Origin: Serripes groenlandicus
Taxonomy: Eukaryota; Mollusca; Bivalvia; Cardiida; Cardiidae
NCBI GenBank assembly: GCA_031761405.1
Contig: JASEVX010000007.1
Location: forward strand, 55,487,695-55,551,694
Length of the DNA: 64,000 nucleotides
Reading direction: 5' to 3'
The translations under genes and the position numbers were made by a program. The notes under the pieces are model-generated. The model was not told the DNA's origin, did not search any database, and saw only the letters and a program-made list of their open reading frames with translations. Position 1 is the first letter of the stretch. Each line of letters opens with the position of its first letter. Positions 35,601 to 46,258 of the stretch are shown here, piece by piece.

Positions 35601-38600
35601 TGAAACATTGTAATATGTACATTGTGAAACAGTAATACTACAAAAGAGTGCTTATAAAAGAGTGCGACATTTAGCGTTGATGTTGCGACATATAGCGGCA
35701 GTACCATTTTTTGCGACATTTGGCGTTACAGATGCGACATATAACGTTAGAAGATTTTGCGACATTTAGCGTTGGTTATTTACTTCGTGCTCAGGTGAGC
35801 TAAAAAAGAAACATCTATCCAAATGAAAGAGTAATTGAAATCATGCATTATAAAAAGATTAAATGCTCCAGAGAAAACCAATACCTGTGCCGTCCGAATT
35901 TTACTCTACAGTATACACCTAAGCTGGCCGCTGTTTCCTTTAAAGGGTGTTTAAGCTTGCCAAATCAATTAAGGATGCGTGACCATACACTGTTAATTAC
36001 CATTGTTTACGAGTGTCATTCCAAACAAATTATAAATGTAACCCCTTTTCCCAATAAACCTATCATATACATGTATGTATTTGTAACTTGCCGGGATGTG
36101 TCGATACCGTCATGGTACAATGTGATATATGCACAGATTGGTTTCACAAATCTTGTGTTAATGCACCTGTGGATATTTCGACAACAGATGCGGACTTTAA
36201 TTGTAACTTTTGTTAATTATTTGGCTATTATAATGATAAGATATGTGATTAAATTGGCAACATTTAAGTTTTTTACTTATAACAGCCTTCAAATACAAAT
36301 TTGGTTTATACGACGGTAAAGAAAGGTTATTGGAATTAAGAAATTGTTTAAATAAGCAAATTTTCCTTTTCCCACAATGTTTTCAATATATGTTGCTTTT
36401 TACTGTTTACACAGCAAGAAAAAACCATTTAACTTATTTGTTATAGATTAGTATTATAGTTGCATATATATATAATTACTAGAAATAAATTAAGATTTAA
36501 AGTGTTGTATATATATATATACTTATTGTTTATTTGTTATTTAAATTGTTCTGCCCCTTCCAAGTACCCTACAGAATAGAATGTTGCATGGATCATTTGC
36601 CTCGTAGTATGGCACATGGAAAACTGTTGAAAGTTACAAAGTAGAAAATGAAGAGGCCCAACAATAACTAGAACTCATGACCCTTCAATCGAGTGTAAAG
36701 GAGAGGATATAATTGAAGCAACACCTATGGCTAGTTACTAGCAACCTATTCTATTCTTGCAATGTTTTCAAATTTCGTCCGCTGCAGATGCGTCAAAAGA
36801 CATTTACTTGTCGGAAAATCAATCCATCAATTCTCTTTATTGATATCTATAGATATGATATAAAGAGGAAAGTCGTTAAAACACTTTACAAAGAGATTCC
36901 ATTTCAGCATGATCTCGATTTTTGGTTTATTCTATATCACTGATAAAAGCAATCAAACACATTATATATTTACAAAGAAAACCCCGGATATGATCATATG
37001 TAACAAATTATACACAGTTGCCCATCTTTAATTAAACATTTTTTACAACAAATCATAGCGTCCGCAGATTTGCTCTATATTCTATTGCGTCGGCATTTTC
37101 CCTCTATATTGCATTTGTCCGCATTTTCCCTCTATAATGTATTTGTCCGCAGATCGCGTCCGCACTTTAGACCCTCCCCCCATACCGTTGTATTTATAAA
37201 TAGAATTCGACGATCACGATTTCTCTGCAAATGTGTTACTCTCATTTTAAATGCATTTTATGACGCACATATTTGTTTTTTTAATTCTTTATACTATATT
37301 TATATGGCCGACAAGGCACAAAGAAAATATTTTCAATTCTGTTTTTATCTACATTTTCAATGCGTGATTGAAAATTCAAATACCGTATCTGGAGCTTAAA
37401 TCTGAAATAGTTCTCCCTGTAGCAGTTCACTCATTGAGATTTATAAATCTCTCCGCATTCATGTTTTAAAATACAATGTTTCATTTTATTTCGTAATTCT
37501 CTTTGAATATAAGAACCACATAAGAAAACAAAGACGATATAAATATATCATTATTTCAAAAATCGTGATACATTTGAAAAGTAAGAGCAAGTATTGAGTA
37601 CTACTTTCACGCGTATGAAATTCATGGAATTTTAAATAAGACGAACGGCTTCAGAATTGCAGCTACTAAATTTGTTTGTTCCAAACAAATAAAAATGGCT
37701 AAAACATATTGAAAAACATACCATTGTTTAAGTCTTTTGCTCTCTTTTTCATTCCTTATTCTTGGGTGTATAATATATATAACTGTAAGTTCAAAGTCCT
37801 TGATCATAATTGGCTATGCAGTTTTACAGAACTACACAGTGATCTTATCCCTTTCCCACCTGCAGATGACTTTTGAAAACATTGTGGCCAAAGGTGAAAT
37901 TGCTCTTGATGACCAATTTATCCTTTGGCCACAATGTTTTCAACTTTATTTAATAATTAATATATCTTTAATGGAGATTTTTCAGGGTTTTATCACTGGT
38001 TTCAAAGTCGTCTGCTGTAGATGACTTTTGAAAAGAGTGTGACAAAATGAGAAATAGCTCAAAACCTTTTTTGTCGAGATGATTTCAATGCTGTTGCAGA
38101 TATTTTGTATGTGGAAAAAGGTTTAGATAGGTATATTATTGTATTTTACATATGTACATACTTCAATTACTTGCAGGTAACAAGAGAGATTTGGAACCAT
38201 TGAGAGAAGTTCCGTTCACAGAAGCAAATGCATTTGCCCAACATCACAGTATGGTTTCCCACTTGGAAACTTCAGCAAAAGAAAATACAAACATAGATGA
38301 AACATTTGTTAAAATTGCTAAGGTAAAAATAGTGTGATTCAATCACATAACATGTTTATATATTTGTTTGTTGACCAACTTTTTAATTCTCTCACATATA
38401 AAACAAATATGCAGTAGACATCTTTAAAACCATACAGACAAGGTATGGATAATGTTTATAAATGAGAGCAACTATTGAATGAAGTTGAAACATGTAGGCA
38501 AAAGGAGAAATTGTTCATGTTATGAGCAATTTCTCCTTTCGCCTTTATGTTTTCTGAAGCTGACTGCTGCATATGCTTAAAAATGTGTCTGCATATGGGA

Positions 38601-40750
38601 AAGAGTTAAGAAACAAAAGTTACAACTTTTGGAAACTGCTTGTTTAATGTGACAAGCCTCCATTAATAATATCATTTCTTCAAGTTTTTTAGCATTTCAG
38701 TTACGCAAGCAAAATAAATTTGCAGCAGAAGACGTACAGGGTTTTTTAAAACATCTATGTGAAAGCATGAGAAGTCTCTATAAATGAAAGTATAATTATT
38801 TTGTTCAATGGAAAACATTGTGGCAAAAGGAGAAATTGATCATGATGAGTTATTTCTCCTTTTGTTACAATGTTTTCAAAAGTTGCCTGCTGCAGAGGCA
38901 TCAAATGTGACTTGTATGAGAGAAGGGTAATTCACTTTTTGCCACCAGTGTAGATCCATCCATCCATGCAAATTGATCTGCACTGTCGGTTAATTTAAAA
39001 AAAGACATTTTCAGAAGCTTCGGACATTACAGGTTTTGTGCTAAAGACCACGTTGGAGAATACAATTCCCTGTCTATTAAAACAATTACAGACCACCTGT
39101 GAACAAATACCAAATTGTTGCCTTCCCTTATAAATGGTTTATTTAGTGAAATATTTACTAGTATACAATTATATGAAGAATGATGTAACAGGACATAAAA
39201 TGATGTAACTGGACACCAATTGTATAACAAGACACCAAAAGACTGCACTTCCATAAGTGTGTAACAGGACACCAAAGAAAAAACTCAAGAAATAACATAA
39301 AAACATAAAACATATTCAGTATAATTCATTCTCCATTTAAATGAAAATATAATAATCATGCAAATATGTATTTATAACGTAAGCAAAAGTGATTATGGAT
39401 GTAGAACATGCTTTCCAGGACAATCGATGTAACAATTCAAAAGAGACCCAAATCGCAATCTTTCCCCCCATTGAAATCTGAATAAAAAATGATTTGTAGC
39501 GGATTAAATAGATTCGCAAACATCTCTGGATAATTTAAATCAACAAATAAAAAGCAAACACCCATTGAGATACATATATAAGCAACCACTGATTACCCAA
39601 ATTGGCGTTGTGTATGTAACAAAGTTTCAGAAGTATTAGTTTCATTTTTCGGGCCGCCATTTTGACATACTCTTGTTGTAAAACAGCTGTAACTGTCATA
39701 AATCAATGTAAGAGTCAATGTCGCAATTAGAACAGCCAATATTAAGTTTCCTCCTAGGTGATAGACGAAGCATTTTTTTAATTACAAAAAAATAATGTGA
39801 TGTAACAAAAAGGACACATTTTCATACACGATATTTTGAATCCATGTCAAATTAAATCTACCTGTCCAAGAATAATGTATTTACAACATTAACAAAGAAC
39901 TGTAGTGATCACGTGATTGGAATGCAATGAAAATATGGTTATCGGTCCAGGTTTCGAGTTTTGGTGCTATTTAGACGTGATGAAACTGGGTGGACACATT
40001 TCGTTACATCACTTTCCGATTTTATTTAGAAACAAAATCGTATGTTGCCCTCTTAACCTTAAAGATATATCTTCAAATAATTTGTTAAATTATTATTTCA
40101 CACAATAAGTTTGCAGGTTTTAAATAAAAAGAAAAACAGTTTATTTTGCGCTGAATTAAATGAAATTAACAGTTCTTTCAAACGTCAATGGCATATCATT
40201 TTAATAGATTTAGTTGTTTCTAACAATTTATGATATGTTGTTAAACTATATAACACAGTTCTACAAATACAGGAGAATAAATCATGATTCTGTGATGTAA
40301 CACAAATTCCCGGACACCATATTATGGCTCATATATTATACGAACAGTCCAACCTGTTTATAAAGACCAGCCATGGGAAGTGACCAATGTAGTCTTTGTT
40401 CACAGGTGGTGTTTAATTGCAGAGTCATTTATGAAGAAAATTAGTCATTGGGAAATCAAAAGTGTGGTTGCTATAGACAGGGGATTGCTATACAAAGGTG
40501 CTCTGTATTCAAATTGGTTGGTTTCTACACTTGTCAAAAAAAATATCAAAAGATTGTTTTTGTTTGTCTTTCTTAGAGCATGGATAATTTATACAAATTT
40601 AAATTGATTTAAATGTTTTATGTTTGACTACATTTTCAGGAATTGATTCACAGATATGGAGGAGAAGTAACCCTAGATTCCTCCAAACAAGACAGTCTAA
40701 AATTGGACTCTAAGTCAGTGAGTAAAGGTTGGGGCTGTTGTGGTACTTAA
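29458..40750 (+). CDS. RAB43: Rab19/Rab43-family small GTPase, complete, 4 exons
   Basis: Small GTPase of membrane traffic; vertebrate Rab43 and Rab19 act around the Golgi and in vesicle transport. Exons 29458-29655, 31299-31482, 38177-38322 and 40640-40750 join in phase to 212 residues, the length of vertebrate Rab43. Visible motifs are P-loop GDADVGKT (23-30), switch [12 protein letters not shown] (from 47), WDTAGQE (70-76), GNKRD (128-132) and ETSAK (158-162). The C-terminus WGCCGT is a CCXX-type double-cysteine geranylgeranylation motif. The phrases [26 protein letters not shown] and YAGQNIVQ match the Rab19/43 subgroup rather than Rab1 or Rab8. All donors are GT and all acceptors AG, and no lesion is seen. 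Choosing Rab43 over Rab19 is tentative; membership of the pair is firm. Intron 2 (6.7 kb) is almost wholly mobile DNA. Confidence 0.95.
30034..30720 (+). repeat. Dispersed repeat X, copy 1 (with internal insertion)
   Basis: In Rab intron 1. It matches 51590-52080 in reverse, starting at GAGTATAGGTGCTACCTATT and ending near CTTCGCCGTCGATT. It has about 220 bp between 30300 and 30520 that copy 2 lacks. Both copies keep a short open frame with [19 protein letters not shown] and [10 protein letters not shown]. Family not recognised. Confidence 0.7.
31299..31482 (+). CDS. RAB43: Rab19/43 exon 2
   Basis: Begins after TTTTTAAG with [12 protein letters not shown] and ends ILI-G before GTAAAT, phase 1. 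It holds switch II and the Rab-typical YYRSANG segment. Confidence 0.95.
31531..32795. mobile_element. Non-autonomous hAT-like element in Rab intron 2
   Basis: 1265 bp between CAGTGCTTTCATTAAG and its imperfect complement CTTAATGAGAGCACTG. A 7-bp direct repeat ATTAGGG flanks it on both sides (31524-31530, 32796-32802). CAGTG-type ends and a short duplication suggest hAT, although hAT normally makes 8 bp. GGACGTNNNNACGTCC-like motifs cluster near the left end. Two internal direct duplications lie near 31905-32045 and 32460-32610. No transposase is present. Confidence 0.6.
32207..32303 (+). pseudogene. Possible first exon carried by the hAT-like element
   Basis: ATG at 32207, then [15 protein letters not shown] and [14 protein letters not shown], running to a possible donor A-GTAAG at 32304. 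Acidic FEG-type N-termini of this sort occur on transposon-derived proteins in molluscs and cnidarians, from memory of the families. No matching second exon is seen, so it could be chance. Confidence 0.3.
32975..33115 (+). mobile_element. SINE (type 2), 3' part, in Rab intron 2
   Basis: GTACTGGTGTGGGAAAGCC, CACTGGCCGCCGTGATATGA, GGCGTTAAACTCC and then CAAACAAACAAAC. Confidence 0.65.
33520..33930. mobile_element. Left part of a 166-bp-repeat element, split by insertion
   Basis: About 2.5 units of the same type as at 61-63 kb. CTGGCGGCCATG recurs near 33590, 33755 and 33917, and ACTATAGCCATATAAGGC precedes each. The last unit stops abruptly where the foldback begins. The terminal hairpin piece GCTCAGGTGAGCT reappears at about 35790, on the far side of the foldback. 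Confidence 0.65.
34300..34500. repeat. 21-bp tandem array in left foldback arm
   Basis: About nine units like GATATGGATTCGCACACTTAC, with alternation of ATGCACTCT and ATGGACTCT. Read in frame it gives DMDSHTY-like heptads, as does the inverted copy at about 35320-35490. A coding role is not supported. Confidence 0.8.
35320..35490. repeat. 21-bp tandem array in right foldback arm (inverted)
   Basis: Inverted counterpart of the left array, about eight units. Some units differ between arms (TCGCACTCTT versus TCGCACACTT), so the arms have begun to diverge. Confidence 0.8.
36058..36216 (+). pseudogene. PHD-type zinc-finger fragment in Rab intron 2
   Basis: A frame open from 36058 to the TAA at 36214 reads [24 protein letters not shown] and then NCNFC. 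This gives the Cys4-His-Cys3 ligand order of a PHD finger, including the diagnostic WFH and MVQCD phrases. The usual Trp before the last Cys pair is Phe. Stops close both ends, and it lies on the Rab coding strand inside the intron without splice signals that fit. PHD fingers bind histone tails and also occur in some invertebrate transposon proteins. A mobile-element or retrocopy relic is the likeliest reading. Confidence 0.55.
36360..37845. other. Rab intron 2, 3' part
   Basis: Runs of ATATAT near 36465 and 36510, and a short pyrimidine-rich repeat CGCATTTTCCCTCTATANTG near 37090-37140. No coding signal. Confidence 0.5.
37848..38125. mobile_element. TTAA MITE family B, two overlapping partial copies
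   Basis: Ends 52 bp before the Rab exon 3 acceptor. CCCTTTCCCACCTGCAGATG and GTGAAATTGCTCTTGATGAC mark it; a second GATGACTTTTGAAAAGAGTG starts at 38019. Confidence 0.65.
38177..38322 (+). CDS. RAB43: Rab19/43 exon 3
   Basis: Begins after TTGCAG and completes the Gly of GNKRD. It runs through [14 protein letters not shown] to KIAK before GTAAAA, phase 0. Confidence 0.95.
38379..38609. mobile_element. TTAA MITE family B
   Basis: In Rab intron 3. Core GTTCATGTTATGAGCAATT and right end GGGAAAGAGTTAA. Confidence 0.7.
38700..38930. mobile_element. TTAA MITE family B, diverged
   Basis: In Rab intron 3, straight after the previous copy. GCAGCAGAAGACG at the left; core AATTGATCATGATGAGTTAT; ends GAGAGAAGGGTAA. 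Confidence 0.65.
38935..40635. other. Rab intron 3, 3' part
   Basis: Scattered GATGTAACAGGACACCA-like phrases (39180-39270, 39800, 40290) hint at an old repeat. Nothing else is seen. Confidence 0.4.
40640..40750 (+). CDS. RAB43: Rab19/43 exon 4 with prenylation motif and stop
   Basis: Begins after TTTTCAG with [10 protein letters not shown] and ends GWGCCGT-stop. The hypervariable tail and the double cysteine (209-210) are intact. Confidence 0.95.
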   Translation, partial: ELIHRYGGEVTLDSSKQDSLKLDSKSVSKGWGCCGT

Positions 40751-40965
40751 CTACCAAGCAGCTGCGCGTACATTCCTTGTTTACATGAACAGAGTGATCT
40801 CTTGGTCCTTTGGGGTTGGTTAGCAGACGACCATTTAGACCAGTGGGAATATGAATATTCTCATTATATTCTGCATGAGTGAGTCAACTAACGATGATTG
40901 TGATGCAGGAGAAGTGAGTTTTGGCGAAAGATCTGTTCGACCATTTACTTGACATGGTGTTTTTA

Positions 40966-41155
40966 ACCCATTCCTGCTTGCAAATGCTTTTTGCACAATT
41001 GCACCAGAGGACTTTGGAAACAGTGTGGCGAACGGAGAAATTGCTCATACTGAGCAAGTTTTCCATTTACTACAAAATTGCAACTTTATTATTTTGTCTA
41101 AATGTTTTTAAAAGTGTCTGCTTTAAAATTGCTGTAATTGAGAAAGGGACAAAGT
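40966..41155. mobile_element. TTAA MITE family B
   Basis: Begins 216 bp after the Rab stop codon, so it may lie in the 3' untranslated region. TTAACCCATTCCTGCTTGC to GAGAAAGGGAC. Confidence 0.65.
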
Positions 41156-41309
41156 CCTCTGCTATTCAATAATCACAAGGAATAAATGTTACTTAAAGAA
41201 TAAAAGAAGTTTAATTTTGATACAAAGTTAAAAGTTGAAATATTGATGTTGAAAGCAAAAAGATTTTCTGTTTAACAGACATCAAATTTGTTCTGTATCA
41301 GGGGGAAAA

Positions 41310-41402
41310 TATCATCCCTTTCCCCCCATTATACAACAAATTAGCAACAGACCACTTTGAAAACATTGAGACAAAAAATATTGAAAATCTCTGTAAATGA
41401 AA
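41310..41402. mobile_element. TTAA MITE family B, truncated
   Basis: Left part only: CCCTTTCCCCCCATTATAC, ACTTTGAAAACATTGAGAC. Confidence 0.5.
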
Positions 41403-41505
41403 TTTACCGGTTCCAAGCACAATGCTTTTGTGAAAGATTGTGGGTTGGTTTACATAGAGAGACAAAGTAACACAAATAGTATTGAAGGTACCGTGCCTCC
41501 CTTTT

Positions 41506-42535
41506 TAGCTCACCTATGCACGAAGTGCAAGGTGAGCTATTGTGATCACATTTTGTCCGTTGTGCGTCGTCAACATTTCAGCTTGTTAACACTCTACAGG
41601 CTACATTTTGCATCCAATCTTCATGAAAGTGTATCAGAACATTCATCTCTATCAAATCTTGGACAAGTTCGAAACTGGGCCATATGAGGTCAAAAACTTG
41701 TTAATCTTGTTAACACTCTGGAGGTCACATTTTCAACTTGAGCATGTTGAAACTTTATCATAATGTTTGTCTTGATGATATGTAGGTCAAGTCCGAACAT
41801 GGGTCAAGTCGGGTCAAAAAGTAGGTCACTAGGTCAAATTGAAGGAAAATCTTGTTAACACTCCAGAGGCCGCAATTTTTGCTTCAGCAGTTTGAAATTT
41901 TGTCAGAATGTTTGTCTTAAAGATATCTAGGTCAGTTTTGAATATGGGTCATATTGGGTCAGAAACTAGGTCACTAGGCCAAATTGAAGGAACATCTTGT
42001 TAACTGTGTAGAAGACGCATTTTTTGCTACAGCAGCTTGACATTTAATGAGAATGTTTATCTAAATGATATCTAAGCCAAGTTCAAATATGGATCATGTA
42101 GGGTCAAAAACTAGGTCACTAGGCCAAATTAAAGGAAAATCTTGTTAACACTTTAGATGCCGCATTTTTTGCTTCACCAGCTTGAAATTTGGTCAGAATG
42201 TTTGTCTGAATTATATTTTCATATATATTTTTATATAAGTTCGAATATGGGTCATATTGGGTCAGAAACAAGGTCAATAAAGGAAAATATTGTTCAAACT
42301 CCGGAGGCCTCATTTTTACTTTGAGCAAGTTGAAAATTTGTCACAAGGTTGTCTTGATGATATCTAGTCCATGTTGGAATATGGGTCATATCAGGTAAAA
42401 AAATATAGATCACTAGGCCAAATCTTGTTAACACTGTGGAGGTTGCATTCAGAATAATTGTCATGATGTGTTTTGCATTGCAGTACATTGTATAATTAAG
42501 GTGAGCGATCCAGGGCCATCATGGCCCTCTTGTTT
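41506..42535. mobile_element. Tandem-repeat mobile element with hairpin ends, opposite orientation
   Basis: The left hairpin AGCTCACC...GGTGAGCT lies at 41508-41539. The right end GGTGAGCGATCCAGGG, then CATCATGGCCCTCTTG, lies at 42499-42535. The inside has about six degenerate units near 140 bp containing AGGTCACTAGG, AAATCTTGTTAACACT and GGTCATATTGGGTCA. It lies downstream of the Rab stop. Confidence 0.75.
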
Positions 42536-42539
42536 TTAA

Positions 42540-43690
42540 AGAGCAGTGGACCGAATGATTTTTTTCTAAGTTTGTAGTCAATTAATTTTCACAATTATTG
42601 TGGTTAGTGTAGTATTTACCTATTATGATCCATTGCCATAACTGATAGTTTTGAAGCAAAACATTTGGACTACATGTTTATTCTATTAAGTGCTAGATTT
42701 TATAACTTTCATCAGATATTTTCAGAGCTCAAGTTAAGGAGTGTTTTCCTTGTTCCAAAATCCTTATTTTATCTGCTAACCCTATGTTGTGGGTTCTCAA
42801 ATAAAGATCCTTTTGAGTATGCAAAACATAGGGGCTGGTTGGATAATAAGAGAGATATTGTTGTGAAAAGAGCTGTGAAACCCTTCTTATCTGGAGCTCT
42901 GCATTTTTAACCTTTCCTACATGCTTCAAAACTTCAGCAAACAAGTAATAGACTATTCTGGCAAACAAATAGAAACACATTTATTGGAAAGAGTTGAATA
43001 ACAGTGTGGTAACAGAAGTGTTACTTACACCTAGATATATTTTCACTGAGTTGGCTACACAAGTGATTTCCATGATCTTACATTTAATCCAATAATATGT
43101 TTTTGTTTTTGTTTTTTCATGCTTTTAGTTCCTGATGCCATAATAGAAAAAAACATATATTTTATTTTCAACTTAAGCATAAACTGACTGTTTATAGTTG
43201 ATATTCCAAAAATATACATGGACATACAGAAATGGTTAAGACAATGCAATATTTAAAAAATAGAGATTTGATATATATCAGTTATTAGTGAAAATTATAA
43301 ACTCACTTTTATATAATCTACTGAAAGCATGAAGTACCATTAATTTTCACAGATTATTTGTGCCAGGACATATAGCCATAACTTGTAAGATACATGTACA
43401 TGTATACTTAGAACTGTTTCCCTTTTGTTCTCAAGTCTATTCAATAATTATACTTTAATTTAATATACAGATTTCCATAATTTGTCCTAGATGTTTCAAA
43501 GTGGTCTGGTGTAGATTTGCTGTATGTGGGTATAGGATAAAAATGCTATTTTGACTGGACAGGACTAGTAAACACAGAATGAAGTCAGTGTCAAAGTTCA
43601 CTTGTAGGCAAATACATGTACTTACAATTCTCAGGTGATATATCTTTGACTTTATTGATCATTATTGATAGTGTGCTTGATATTGTTATT
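42540..43690. other. Intergenic, no clear feature
   Basis: AT-rich. It includes the weak hairpin at 42783-42832. Confidence 0.4.
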
Positions 43691-44724
43691 AGTCCCCTAC
43701 CGGTCAAAGACCGGTTTGGGGACTATAGGTTTGGTCGATTCAGCCTGTCAGTCCCATCTAACCTTGTCCCACCCACATCTTAAACATGCATCATAGGATT
43801 TGACAGAAACTTGACACAAACATTCACCATGATGACGCGGCATGTCATGCGCAAAACCCAAGCCTGTACCTGAAATGTCAAGGTCACATTTAGAGGTCAA
43901 AGGTCAAAATGAGTGTCCGTCTGTCAGTCCCATCTAACCTTGTCCGGCCCGCATCTTAACCATGCATCATAGGTTTTGAAAGAAACTTGGCACAAACGTT
44001 CACCATGATAATAAGGTAACGCGCACAAAACCCAGGCCTGTACCTCAAAGGTCAAGGTCACACTTAGAGGTCAAAGGTCAAAAAGAGTTCTGTTTGATAG
44101 GACTACCTTGTCCGGCCTGCATCTCAACCATTCATCTTAGGATTCTCAAGTTACTGGACACACATGTTCACCCTGATGAGGTGGCTTGTAACTCAAAGGT
44201 CGAGGTCAAAGGTCAAAATGAGTACTGTTTGATAGGATTACTGTGTCAACCCCGCATCTCAACCATGCATCTTAGGATTCTCAATTAACTCAGTACACAT
44301 GTGCATGATGAGGCAGCGTGTCACGCTCAAGAGCCATACCCGTACCTCAAAGGTCAAAGGTCAAAATGAGTACTGTTTGATAGGACTACCTTGTCCGGCC
44401 TGCATCTCAACCATGCATCTTAGGATTCTCAAGTTACTGGACAAACCATGATGAGGTGGCTTGTACCTCAATGGTCAAGGTCACACTCAGAGGTCAAAAT
44501 GAGTACTGTTTGATAGGAATACGTTGTCTGGCCCACATCTCAACTATGCATCATAGGATTATCATGTTACTGGGCACACATGCTCACCATGGTGAGGTTG
44601 CATGTAGCGCACAAGACCCAGGCATGTACCTCAAATGTCAAGGTTACACATGCTTGAATGGATTTTGATATAACTTCACACAATTATTGGTAGGGGACTT
44701 TTGTATTGCTTGCAATACGACATT
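43691..44724. mobile_element. Tandem-repeat mobile element, AGTCCCCTACC termini
   Basis: Opens with the hairpin AGTCCCCTACCGG / CCGGTTTGGGGACT and closes with GGTAGGGGACTT, followed by the hairpin GTATTGCTTGCAATAC. Inner units of 130-200 bp contain ACCTTGTCCGGCC, CTCAACCATGCATC and AAGGTCAAGGTCACA. Hairpin-plus-tandem design as in the neighbours but different sequence. Confidence 0.7.
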
Positions 44725-44737
44725 AACTTGTTCTTTT

Positions 44738-44903
44738 AAACCTGTTCCCACATACAACAAATATGCAGCAGAAGACTTTGAAACAATACAGAAAATCTCC
44801 ATAACAGTAATTATAATTACTGAAAAGAGTTGAAAACATATTTCTGCCTGGATGTTATAAAAGTCTTCTGCTGCAGATTAGCTGTATGTTGGAAGGAGTT
44901 AGT
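44738..44903. mobile_element. TTAA MITE family B, core deleted
   Basis: Both CAGCAGAAGACTTTG and its partner AAGTCTTCTGCTGCAG are present, but the central GAAATTGCTC hairpin is lost. Confidence 0.65.
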
Positions 44904-45092
44904 TAACTTCTTCCCTCTTGAACTATTTCTAGAAATGTATGTGCATATTAAAGAAGAGGGTATAAAAAGGATCCAAAACTTCTACAAATGGTGAAGATAG
45001 GGAATTATAAGTAAACGAAGAATTTGCTTAAAATGGACAAATGATTATTTTTCTCATAAAATATTTAACCCTCTCTCACATAGAGATGTCTT

Positions 45093-45451
45093 TTAACCCT
45101 TTCCCCTCCTACGACAATTCTGCAGCAGACGACTTTGAACATATTTTGTCAAAAAATAGAAAATCTCTATAATTGAATGGATAACCTATGACTAAAAGTG
45201 GTAAACATTGTGTCATTTTGAGCAATTTCTTCTTTTGTCACTATTTTTTCAAAAAGCTGTCTGCTGCAGAGGCGTCAGAAAGCGTCTATATGAGGGAAAG
45301 AGTTAAGGCATCTGCAACAGACGACTTTTGAAATAGATGTGACAAAATGAGAAATTGCTCAAAACAAACAATGTTTTCAACTATTTTCATATTTTTCATA
45401 GATGTTTGAAAGCCATCTCCTGCAGTTTTGTTGTAAGTGGGAAAGGGTTAA
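45093..45451. mobile_element. Two adjoining TTAA MITE family B copies
   Basis: The first is 45093-45306 with both ends. The second starts at the shared TTAA (45303) and ends GGGAAAGGGTTAA at 45451, apparently as a 5'-truncated copy. Confidence 0.75.
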
Positions 45452-46029
45452 AGTTCATAAATCACAAATGCTTCAAGTAAACCATGATGAGGAATTGGAT
45501 AAACTTACTTAGCTGTGTTTAATGCTTTAATGGTTTTTTTGTGTGTTATTTTATATGTGACATTTTCCAAAGTTTTATTTATATGTCAGTCTTCGGTGAA
45601 TTATACATATGATGTTAAATGATTATAGCAGTAATGATATCAAATGTATATTAATTTGTACCCTTAAGTTTTCTCCACAAAGGTTTTCAAATTAGTATTT
45701 TGATGAACTTAAATATTTTGAAGTATTTATTTTTTTAGGAAAAAGCTATGTCTTTTGCAAATTTTACTGCAATACAATAATACTATTTAGCATTCATTTA
45801 TAACATTTTTCCTCCAGAGCTATTTCTAAAAATTTACAATTTATTACCAAAAAGAGACAAATTTGTGTCTCGAAAAATGACAATTTAATTGGTTATATTG
45901 CCGAGGTGAAAATATTTGTTATGGTGCTGTTACAACTAGTATTAGAAGCGTAGTAAATCAAAAGGATATACTGTAAACTCCCGTGATAGGAAACGAAATT
46001 AGAATTTTCAGATTTCTTTTTCCGTTCTT

Positions 46030-46258
46030 TTAACACTTTCCCTCATATAGACGCTTTCTGACGCCTCTGCAGCAGATGGCTATTTGAAAACATTGTGACA
46101 AAAGAAGAAATTGCTCAAACAAACAATTTCTTCTTTTGCCACAATGTTTTCCACTTTTAGTTATAGGTTATCCATTCAATTATAGAGACTTTCTATGTTT
46201 TGACAAAATATGTTCAAAGTCGTCTGCTGCAGAGTTGTCGTATGGGGAAAAGGGTTAA
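46030..46258. mobile_element. TTAA MITE family B
   Basis: TTAACACTTTCCCTCATATA to GGGGAAAAGGGTTAA. The core is reduced to GCTCAAACAAACAATTTC. Confidence 0.8.

Larger units (their letters stand above)
33935..35785. mobile_element. Multi-layer foldback element
   Basis: Outer arms of nearly 500 bp (about 34014-34480 and 35320-35785) are close inverted copies. Each arm carries alternating 15-mers ACGCTAAATGTCGCA / ACGTTATATGTCGCA, a unique stretch, and a 21-bp tandem array. A second inverted pair lies inside (34544-34630 and 34988-35075), flanked by CATTCCTTGCGGGCC-type ends. A third hairpin sits near 34660-34790 (ACATGTACACGGACATACAC and complement). There is no transposase. It is inserted in the tandem-repeat element of Rab intron 2. 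Confidence 0.85.

Noticed and set aside
35843..36319. 158-codon frame as a membrane protein
   Set aside because: Its hydrophobic look comes from AT-rich sequence. The overlapping frame has a clear PHD finger, so this one is a shadow.
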